Source of the DNA: JAKFWI01 sp031398975
Lineage (GTDB): Bacteria; Pseudomonadota; Alphaproteobacteria; Caulobacterales; Aquidulcibacteraceae
Direction of reading: 5' to 3'
DNA: 18,677 bases
Assembly: GCA_031398975.1 (NCBI GenBank)
Contig: JANNOI010000055.1
Coordinates: 1 to 18,677 of the forward strand
Shown here piece after piece: positions 6,077 to 18,677 of the stretch. A program made the position numbers and the translations under genes. A model generated the notes under the pieces. That model saw only the letters and a list, made by a program, of their open reading frames with translations. It did no database searches and was not told where the DNA came from. How positions within the stretch are numbered: position 1 is the first letter of the stretch; every line of letters starts with the position of its first letter.

Positions 6077-6113
6077 ACGAGCCGGAAACCGCGCGCCGAC
6101 GGTTTCGGCTCGT
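6077..6113 (+). promoter_or_regulatory. Long stem-loop after rplL (processing site or attenuator candidate)
   Basis: ACGAGCC 6077-6083 and GAAACC 6085-6090 pair with GGTTTC 6101-6106 and GGCTCGT 6107-6113. This makes 13 bp with one bulged G (6084) and a 10-base loop. There is no T tract. In E. coli the rplL-rpoB gap carries a partial terminator and an RNase III site. This is the positional equivalent. Confidence 0.6.
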
Positions 6114-6114
6114 C

Positions 6115-6133
6115 GTGCGGCGTCCGGCCGCAC
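6115..6133 (+). promoter_or_regulatory. Second hairpin in the rplL-rpoB gap
   Basis: GTGCGGC 6115-6121 pairs with GCCGCAC 6127-6133 around GTCCG. It stacks one base after the 6077-6113 stem. It is followed by TATTCAG rather than a T run. Confidence 0.5.
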
Positions 6134-6189
6134 TATTCAGCGCGGCGCGGGTTGGCCCGGCCAGGGGCGCCTGGGTCGCCCCCGTCTCG

Positions 6190-6288
6190 GATTTTGCGCC
6201 GGCGGGCGGTTTTGCGGCCGGGGTTTTGGCGGCCGGAGTTTTTGCGTCGGCTGCGGGTTATGCGTCGCCAAGTGGTGTTGCGTCGGCA
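6190..6288 (+). repeat. Imperfect period-15/18 repeats upstream of rpoB
   Basis: A recurring pattern of a GC-rich block (mostly CGG- or CCGG-containing), a T-rich stretch and GCG repeats about six times. The T-rich/GCG junctions start at 6193, 6211, 6226, 6241, 6259 and 6277, giving spacings of 18, 15, 15, 18 and 18. All spacings are multiples of three. In the frame opened at 6115 this reads as a repeated aromatic/aliphatic-Ala-small-Gly peptide (FAAGV, LAAGV, FASAAG, YASPSG). There is no sign that it is translated. Confidence 0.55.
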
Positions 6289-6437
6289 AGAGCGCACGGC
6301 GCCGGTTTGGGCCTCTCTCGTCTGCTGGGCTCAAGCGTGAAGCGGCCGGGTTTTCCCGCGCCGGTCTTAGCAGGCGCTATGCGGCGCGTGCGCTGCGGCC
6401 CGGCGGCCGCGCGCGCGGGCCTGACCTGAGCGGTCAT

Positions 6438-6442
6438 GGGGA
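6438..6442 (+). promoter_or_regulatory. Ribosome binding site deciding the rpoB start
   Basis: GGGGA lies 5 bases before ATG 6448. It lies inside the alternative in-frame start ATG 6436, which itself has no clear Shine-Dalgarno. This favours the later start. Confidence 0.55.
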
Positions 6443-6447
6443 AAGCA

Positions 6448-10542
<4,095 letters not shown>

Positions 10543-10550
10543 CGGCATTC

Positions 10551-10581
10551 CTCCCGGAGGGGGCCCGCGCCGGCCCGGGAG
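10551..10581 (+). promoter_or_regulatory. rpoB-rpoC intergenic hairpin 1
   Basis: CTCCCGG 10551-10557 pairs with CCGGGAG 10575-10581 (7 bp, 17-base GC-rich loop). There is no T tract. It begins 9 bases after the rpoB stop. Confidence 0.4.
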
Positions 10582-10599
10582 CGCGTGAGTACGAAGTCC

Positions 10600-10626
10600 G
10601 GTCCCCGCTGGCGTACGGCGGGGACC
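10600..10626 (+). promoter_or_regulatory. rpoB-rpoC intergenic hairpin 2
   Basis: GGTCCCCGC 10600-10608 pairs perfectly with GCGGGGACC 10618-10626 (9 bp, loop TGGCGTACG). It is followed by ACGCAAACG, so it is not an intrinsic terminator. It lies just before the rpoC Shine-Dalgarno (AAGGA at 10639-10643). Confidence 0.5.
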
Positions 10627-10652
10627 ACGCAAACGCAGAAGGACGATCCTGC

Positions 10653-14840
<4,188 letters not shown>

Positions 14841-14847
14841 CGCCAAA

Positions 14848-14876
14848 CTCCCCCCGCAACGGGCTTGCGGGGGGAG
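14848..14876. terminator. Bidirectional hairpin terminator between rpoC and the minus-strand zinc-ribbon gene
   Basis: CTCCCCCCGCAA 14848-14859 pairs with TTGCGGGGGGAG 14865-14876 (12 perfect bp, loop CGGGC). It lies in a 45-base gap between two convergent stop codons, as expected for a shared terminator. On the minus strand it is followed by a short TTT. On the + strand there is no T run, so + strand termination may need Rho. Confidence 0.75.
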
Positions 14877-14885
14877 AGCGCGCGC

Positions 14886-15182
14886 TCAGTCGAAAATGTC
14901 GAAGATGTCGAGACCGCGTTTGCGCTTGGCGCCGTGGTGGCGGCGATAATCGTCGTCATCATCGTCGTGGCGGTAGGGCCGGGGCTGGGGCGGGGCATGC
15001 GGCGGCGGGGACGCGCCGAAAGACGTAGGCGAAGCCTCCCCGCGCCCGGCCGCGATAAGCTTCTCCAATTCCCCCCGGTCCAGCCACACGCCCCGGCAGG
15101 TGGGGCACATGTCGAACGCCACCGCGTCGCGTTTCAGCTCCTGCATCGCGGCATTGCAATTCGGGCACATTAAAAGCGGCAT
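14886..15182 (-). CDS. TFIIB-type zinc-ribbon protein, small, function unknown
   Basis: This is a 98-residue protein of the zf-TFIIB family (Pfam PF13453). It has one zinc ribbon: CPNC at residues 6-9 and CPTC near 27-30, followed by the family signature RGVWLDRGELEKLI. After residue 45 comes a Pro/His-rich linker, then an acidic run (HDDDDDDY), a basic patch (RRHHGAKRKRG) and the tail LDIFDIFD. The start at 15182 is chosen because GGAG (15192-15189, minus strand) lies 6 bases upstream. ATG 15197 would add five residues but has no RBS. It is the only gene here on the minus strand and is convergent with rpoC and divergent from rpsL. It may bind nucleic acid or protein, but the role is unknown. 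Confidence 0.88.
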   Translation of the reverse strand: MPLLMCPNCNAAMQELKRDAVAFDMCPTCRGVWLDRGELEKLIAAGRGEASPTSFGASPPPHAPPQPRPYRHDDDDDDYRRHHGAKRKRGLDIFDIFD

Positions 15183-15188
15183 CGGAAA

Positions 15189-15192
15189 CTCC
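15189..15192 (-). promoter_or_regulatory. Ribosome binding site deciding the zinc-ribbon gene start
   Basis: On the minus strand GGAG stands 6 bases before ATG 15182. It lies inside the sequence that would be coding if ATG 15197 were used. No purine-rich site precedes 15197. Confidence 0.6.
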
Positions 15193-15250
15193 GTCATGGC
15201 CGCCCCCGCGTACGCGCCGGGCGGATCGGGCCTGTTCGTTCGGCGTGGTC

Positions 15251-15279
15251 TATATAGAGACGCCCGCCCCGGGCGAAAA
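15251..15279 (-). promoter_or_regulatory. Candidate promoter for the zinc-ribbon gene
   Basis: On the minus strand TTTTCG (15279-15274), 17 bases, then TATATA (15256-15251). The -10 element is good and the -35 weak. Transcription would start near 15244, giving a leader of about 60 bases. Confidence 0.35.
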
Positions 15280-15328
15280 TGCGAGCCGCGCAGCCTTAGC
15301 CGGCGCGGGGGAGCCTTCGGGGCCTCGC

Positions 15329-15357
15329 TTGACGGTGCAGCGCCCTGTCTTTATAGA
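15329..15357 (+). promoter_or_regulatory. Sigma-70 promoter of the str operon (rpsL-rpsG-fusA-tuf)
   Basis: TTGACG 15329-15334, a 17-base spacer and TATAGA 15352-15357 form a near-consensus promoter. The predicted start is near 15364, leaving a leader of about 139 bases before rpsL. It is the best promoter match in the window. Confidence 0.75.
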
Positions 15358-15372
15358 CACGCGGCGTGGGCG

Positions 15373-15403
15373 GGCGCTTTTAAGCGCCTGCTTTTGCTAT
15401 TTT
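15373..15403 (+). promoter_or_regulatory. Promoter-proximal hairpin followed by a T-rich tract in the rpsL leader
   Basis: GGCGCT 15373-15378 pairs with AGCGCC 15383-15388 around TTTA. It is followed by TGCTTTTGCTATTTT. It begins about 9 bases after the predicted transcription start. It may be a 5' stabiliser or a pause/attenuation site. The T tract is interrupted. Confidence 0.4.
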
Positions 15404-15410
15404 CTCGTTC

Positions 15411-15470
15411 GCCGAGCTGTCCGTTTCCGTTCCAGGGGCCCTTTTTTGGCTGGTGCGGAAAGAGCTTGGC
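15411..15470 (+). promoter_or_regulatory. Extended three-segment stem-loop in the rpsL leader
   Basis: GCCGAGCT 15411-15418 pairs with AGCTTGGC 15463-15470 (8 bp, one G-U). TTTCCG 15424-15429 pairs with CGGAAA 15456-15461 (6 bp). CCAG 15432-15435 pairs with CTGG 15450-15453. Internal loops are asymmetric and the apex contains T6. It ends 14 bases before GGAAGG (15485-15490), so it could govern rpsL translation. I know of no named leader to match it to. Confidence 0.45.
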
Positions 15471-15502
15471 GTGTCTTCGGTTCTGGAAGGTTTGACGGGC
15501 GT

Positions 15503-15874
15503 ATGCCGACGATTAACCAATTGATCCGCAAACCGCGCAAGCCGCTGATTGCGCGCAACAAGGTGCCGGCCCTGAAGGGCTGCCCGCAGCGGCGCGGGGT
15601 GTGCACGCGGGTGTACACGACCACGCCGAAAAAGCCGAATTCCGCGCTCCGCAAGGTCGCCAAGGTGCGCCTCACCAGCCAGATCGAGGCGGTCTGCTAT
15701 ATCCCCGGCGAGGGGCACAATCTGCAGGAGCATTCCGTGGTGCTGATCCGCGGCGGGCGGGTCAAGGATTTGCCGGGCGTGCGCTACCACATCCTGCGCG
15801 GCGTCCTCGACACCCAGGGCGTCAAGAACCGCAAGAAGCGCCGCTCGCTCTATGGCGCCAAGCGCCCGAAATAA
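15503..15874 (+). CDS. rpsL: 30S ribosomal protein S12
   Basis: S12 lines the decoding centre of the 30S subunit and affects translational accuracy and streptomycin response. The 123-residue product starts MPTINQLIRKPRKPLIARNK and is of standard length. The streptomycin-sensitive lysines are intact in TPKKPNSALRK (K43, K44) and RGGRVKDLPG (K88). D89, the usual methylthiolation site, is also kept. GGAAGG at 15485-15490 is the only purine-rich site and is 12 bases from ATG 15503, rather long. The open frame upstream has no start signal and no family similarity. First gene of the str operon; rpsG begins 12 bases after its stop. Confidence 0.97.
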   Translation: MPTINQLIRKPRKPLIARNKVPALKGCPQRRGVCTRVYTTTPKKPNSALRKVAKVRLTSQIEAVCYIPGEGHNLQEHSVVLIRGGRVKDLPGVRYHILRGVLDTQGVKNRKKRRSLYGAKRPK

Positions 15875-15886
15875 GAGGATCCACCG

Positions 15887-16357
15887 ATGTCCCGCCGCCA
15901 TAGCGCCGAGATCCGCGACGTCCTGCCCGATCCCAAGTTCGGGGACGAGACGCTGACGAAATTCATGAATTACGTGATGTACGAGGGCAAGAAATCGGTC
16001 GCCGAGACGATCGTGTACGGCGCGCTCGACGTCGTGGAGCGCAAAATTAAACGCGAGCCGCTGGAGATCTTCCACGACGCGCTCGCCAATGTCGCCCCCG
16101 CGATCGAGGTGCGTTCGCGCCGCGTGGGCGGGGCCACCTATCAGGTCCCGGTGGAGGTGCGCCCGGAGCGGCGCAAGGCGCTGGCGATCCGCTGGCTCGT
16201 GACCTCGGCGCGCAACCGCAATGAGAGCACGATGGTGGACCGTCTCGCCGGGGAGCTGATCGACGCCTCCAACAATCGCGGCAGCGCCGTCAAGAAGCGC
16301 GAAGACACCCACCGGATGGCGGAAGCCAACCGCGCCTTCTCGCACTATCGCTGGTAA
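15887..16357 (+). CDS. rpsG: 30S ribosomal protein S7
   Basis: S7 nucleates assembly of the 30S head and contacts the E-site tRNA. In E. coli it also represses the str operon by binding the rpsL-rpsG gap. The 156-residue product begins MSRRHSAEIRDVLPDPKFGD, has the conserved RRVGGATYQVPVEVRPERRK and RWLVTSARNRNESTM, and ends HRMAEANRAFSHYRW. AGAGGA at 15874-15879 precedes ATG 15887 by 7 bases. Because the rpsL-rpsG gap is only 12 bases, an E. coli-like S7 operator there is unlikely. fusA starts 15 bases after the stop. Confidence 0.97.
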   Translation: MSRRHSAEIRDVLPDPKFGDETLTKFMNYVMYEGKKSVAETIVYGALDVVERKIKREPLEIFHDALANVAPAIEVRSRRVGGATYQVPVEVRPERRKALAIRWLVTSARNRNESTMVDRLAGELIDASNNRGSAVKKREDTHRMAEANRAFSHYRW

Positions 16358-16372
16358 AGGACACTTCCCGTC

Positions 16373-18451
16373 ATGCCGCGCCAATACGCGATCGAGGACT
16401 ACCGCAATTTCGGCATCATGGCCCACATCGATGCCGGCAAGACCACGACGACCGAGCGCGTGCTCTATTACACTGGCAAGTCGCACAAGATCGGCGAAGT
16501 CCATGACGGCGCGGCGACCATGGACTGGATGGAGCAGGAGCAGGAGCGGGGGATCACGATCACCTCGGCGGCCACCACCTGCATCTGGAACGGCAAGCGG
16601 CTGAACATCATCGACACGCCCGGCCACGTCGATTTCACCATCGAGGTCGAGCGTTCGCTGCGCGTGCTGGACGGCGCCGTCTGCGTCCTCGATGGCAACC
16701 AGGGCGTTGAGCCGCAGACCGAAACGGTCTGGCGCCAGGGGGACAAGTACAACGTCCCCCGCATCGTGTTCGCCAACAAGATGGACAAGCTCGGCGCGGA
16801 TTTCTTCAACTGCGTCAACGACATGAAGGTCCGGCTCGGGGTGCGCCCCGTGCCGCTCCAGCTGCCGATCGGGATCGAGAGCACGTTCCGCGGCGTCGTC
16901 GATCTCGTGCGGATGAAGGCGATCGTGTGGCTGGAGGAGAGCCTCGGCGCGAAATATGTCGAGGAGGAAATCCCGGCCGACCTGCTGGACCAGGCCAAGG
17001 AATATCGAAACCTCCTGGTCGAGGCCGCGGTCGAACTCGACGATACCGCGATGGAGAAATATCTCGACGGCGAGGAGCCGGACGAGGCGACGCTGAAGGG
17101 CCTCATCCGCAAGGCGGTCCATACCGGCGCCTGGTACCCGATGCTGTGCGGTTCGGCGTTCAAGAACAAGGGCGTGCAGCCGCTGCTGGACGCCGTCGTC
17201 GATTACCTGCCTAACCCGCTCGACCGGCCCCCGATCAAGGGGATCATTCCGGACACGGAAGAAGAGACCGTCCGCCGCTCGACCGACGAGGACCCCTTCT
17301 CCATGCTCGCCTTCAAGATCATGGACGATCCCTTCGTCGGGACCATCACCTTCTGCCGCATCTATTCGGGCAAGCTGAGCTCGGGGGAGGGGCTGCTGAA
17401 CTCCACCCGCGACAAGAAGGAGCGGGTCGGGCGGATGCTGCTGATGCACGCCAATAACCGCGAGGACATCAAGGAAGCCTTCGCGGGGGACATCGTGGCG
17501 CTCGCGGGCCTCAAAGAGGTGCGCACCGGGGATACGCTGTGCGATCCGCAAAAGCCTGTGATCCTCGAGCGGATGGAATTCCCCGAGCCCGTCATCGAGC
17601 TCGCGATCGAGCCGAAATCGAAGGCCGACCAGGAGAAGCTGGGCGTCGCGCTGGCGAAGCTCGCCGCCGAGGATCCCTCCTTTCGTGTCTCGACCGATCA
17701 GGAGAGCGGCCAGACCATCCTCAAGGGCATGGGCGAGCTGCACCTCGACATCAAGGTCGATATCCTGCGACGCACCTATAAGGTCGACGCCAATATCGGC
17801 GCCCCGCAAGTGGCCTATCGCGAAAAGCTCGGCCGCAAGGTCGAGATCGACTACACCCACAAGAAGCAGACTGGGGGCTCGGGCCAGTTCGCGCGCGTGA
17901 TCCTCACCTTCGAGCCGGCCGAGCCGGGCTCGGGCTTCGTGTTCGAGAACAAGGTGGTGGGCGGGTCGGTGCCGAAGGAGTTCGTGCCGGGCGTCGAGAA
18001 GGGCCTCGAAATGAGCAAGGAGAACGGCCTGCTGGCCGGCTTCCCGCTCATCGATTTCAAGGCCACGCTGACGGACGGGGCCTATCACGACGTCGATTCG
18101 AGCGTGCTCGCCTTCCAGATCGCAGCCCAAGCCGCCTATCGCGAGCTGAAAGAGAAGGGCGATCCGCGCCTGCTCGAGCCGGTGATGAAGGTCGAGGTCG
18201 TGAGCCCGGAAGAATATGTGGGCTCGGTGATCGGCGATCTGAACTCGCGGCGCGGCATGATCCAGGGCCAGGACATGCGCGGCAACGCCACCGTGATAAA
18301 CGCCATGGTGCCGCTCGCGAACATGTTCGGCTATGTGAACACGCTGCGTTCTTTCTCCCAGGGGCGCGCGCAATTCACCATGCAATTCGACCATTACGAG
18401 GAAGTGCCCCAGGCGGTGGCGCGCGAGGTCGTAGCCAAGCTCGCGAGCTGA
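16373..18451 (+). CDS. fusA: Elongation factor G
   Basis: EF-G is the GTPase that moves tRNAs and mRNA through the ribosome and, with RRF, recycles ribosomes. The 692-residue product has G1 AHIDAGKT (residues 17-24), switch I RGITI (59-63), G3 DTPGHVDF (81-88) and G4 NKMDK (135-139). Downstream are domain 2, domain 3 (including LKGMGELHLDIKVD), domain 4 (about 475-600, YREKLGRKVEIDYTHKKQTG) and domain 5 (EPVMKVEVVSPEEYVGSVIG). Length fits the family (E. coli 704). AAGGA near 16357-16361 is the likely RBS. It lies between rpsG and tuf, the usual str operon order, with an 87-base gap before tuf. Confidence 0.98.
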   Translation: MPRQYAIEDYRNFGIMAHIDAGKTTTTERVLYYTGKSHKIGEVHDGAATMDWMEQEQERGITITSAATTCIWNGKRLNIIDTPGHVDFTIEVERSLRVLDGAVCVLDGNQGVEPQTETVWRQGDKYNVPRIVFANKMDKLGADFFNCVNDMKVRLGVRPVPLQLPIGIESTFRGVVDLVRMKAIVWLEESLGAKYVEEEIPADLLDQAKEYRNLLVEAAVELDDTAMEKYLDGEEPDEATLKGLIRKAVHTGAWYPMLCGSAFKNKGVQPLLDAVVDYLPNPLDRPPIKGIIPDTEEETVRRSTDEDPFSMLAFKIMDDPFVGTITFCRIYSGKLSSGEGLLNSTRDKKERVGRMLLMHANNREDIKEAFAGDIVALAGLKEVRTGDTLCDPQKPVILERMEFPEPVIELAIEPKSKADQEKLGVALAKLAAEDPSFRVSTDQESGQTILKGMGELHLDIKVDILRRTYKVDANIGAPQVAYREKLGRKVEIDYTHKKQTGGSGQFARVILTFEPAEPGSGFVFENKVVGGSVPKEFVPGVEKGLEMSKENGLLAGFPLIDFKATLTDGAYHDVDSSVLAFQIAAQAAYRELKEKGDPRLLEPVMKVEVVSPEEYVGSVIGDLNSRRGMIQGQDMRGNATVINAMVPLANMFGYVNTLRSFSQGRAQFTMQFDHYEEVPQAVAREVVAKLAS

Positions 18452-18488
18452 GGCGGCCCGCGCGCCCGGTCACGGCGCAATCCTGCGA

Positions 18489-18516
18489 CGCCGGACCTGC
18501 CGCGGCGGTCCGGGCG
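18489..18516 (+). promoter_or_regulatory. Stem-loop in the fusA-tuf gap
   Basis: CCGGACC 18491-18497 pairs with GGTCCGG 18507-18513, extended by CG 18489-18490 with CG 18515-18516 across a bulged G. There is no T run. It ends 8 bases before the tuf Shine-Dalgarno AAAAGGAGG (18525-18533). It may be a processing or stabilising element that allows higher tuf expression. Confidence 0.45.
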
Positions 18517-18538
18517 ATCACGGTAAAAGGAGGCCCAG

Positions 18539-18677
18539 ATGGCCAAAGAGAAGTTTGAGCGGACGAAGCCGCATTGCAACATTGGCACGATTGGTCACGT
18601 GGACCATGGGAAGACGACGCTGACGGCGGCGATTACGATGGTTTTGGCGAAGTCCGGTGGCGCCACGGCGAAGCGCT
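18539..18677 (+). CDS. tuf: Elongation factor Tu, N-terminal part (partial, cut by window end)
   Basis: The first 46 codons of EF-Tu are visible: MAKEKFERTKPHCNIGTIGH, then VDHGKTTLTAAIT. This contains the P-loop GHVDHGKTT (residues 19-27) of the GTPase domain. ATG 18539 has an excellent Shine-Dalgarno, AAAAGGAGG at 18525-18533, five bases away. It is the last visible gene of the str operon. Its codons look unlike those of fusA and of the tuf end at 1-124: all three Ile codons are ATT, Thr is always ACG, and GGT, GGG, GTT and TTG appear. Whether this copy is identical to the first cannot be seen, since the two fragments do not overlap. Confidence 0.97.
   Translation, partial: MAKEKFERTKPHCNIGTIGHVDHGKTTLTAAITMVLAKSGGATAKR

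Larger units (their letters stand above)
6062..6447 (+). other. rplL-rpoB intergenic leader (386 bases)
   Basis: No recognised gene is seen. The region has two adjacent hairpins (6077-6113 and 6115-6133) and an imperfect period-15/18 repeat (6190-6288). The remainder (6290-6435) is GC-rich and shows nothing I can name. A 104-codon frame from GTG 6115 to 6429 is open, but it has no ribosome binding site and a low-complexity Ala/Gly product. Confidence 0.55.
15183..15502. other. Divergent intergenic region between the zinc-ribbon gene and rpsL (320 bases)
   Basis: There is no gene. The region carries a clear promoter for rpsL, a weaker candidate promoter for the minus-strand gene, two near-identical -10-like motifs 99 bases apart, and a structured rpsL leader (15373-15470). 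The frame running into rpsL from 15245 is open but has no start signal, and it is non-coding. Confidence 0.65.

Noticed and set aside
6115..6429. Possible 104-residue protein in the rplL-rpoB gap
   Set aside because: Not annotated as a gene because there is no RBS, the GTG start lies inside a hairpin, and the product is low-complexity. Kept only as a repeat observation.
15245..15502. N-terminal extension of S12
   Set aside because: The frame is open but crosses the promoter and leader; S12 is complete at 123 residues from ATG 15503.
15380..18394. Thousand-codon minus-strand open frame opposite rpsL-rpsG-fusA
   Set aside because: It spans three well-identified genes and their gaps, has antisense composition and has no domain.

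Overview
The window is chromosomal core DNA from a high-GC alphaproteobacterium. The evidence is a one-TM SecE, the order tRNA-Trp/secE/nusG/rplK/rplA/rplJ/rplL/rpoB/rpoC, RpoB and RpoC of alphaproteobacterial type, and strong G/C bias at third codon positions. One possible promoter resembles the Caulobacter housekeeping consensus. I cannot name a genus. Almost every gene is a recognisable translation or transcription gene on the + strand.

Layout, left to right: the 3' end of one tuf gene (to 124); tRNA-Trp(CCA) at 331-406; secE and nusG; then a gene foreign to this context, a soluble triple-PAS chemoreceptor-like gene (1489-3267) broken by one in-frame TAG; rplK-rplA; a 411-base leader; rplJ-rplL; a 386-base leader; rpoB-rpoC; and a 12-bp hairpin terminator at 14848-14876. 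A single minus-strand zinc-ribbon gene (14886-15182) then separates this cluster from the str operon. That operon starts at a good sigma-70 promoter (TTGACG-N17-TATAGA) and runs rpsL, rpsG, fusA and the 5' end of a second tuf gene, cut by the window edge.

The genes work together as follows. SecE is part of the protein translocon. NusG couples RNA polymerase to ribosomes. L11, L1, L10 and L7/L12 form the factor-binding stalk region and the L1 stalk of the 50S subunit. RpoB and RpoC are the catalytic core of RNA polymerase. S12 and S7 belong to the 30S decoding centre and head. EF-G and EF-Tu are the elongation GTPases that use the L7/L12 stalk.

No mobile element, CRISPR array or defence system is visible. 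What stands out is: (a) the nonsense-interrupted sensory gene between nusG and rplK; (b) structured leaders before rplJ (with a terminator-like hairpin and T5 tail), rpoB and rpsL; (c) small period-3 repeats in the junctions; and (d) two tuf genes in the same orientation bracketing about 18.4 kb of essential genes. All RNA structures were folded by eye and are hypotheses.
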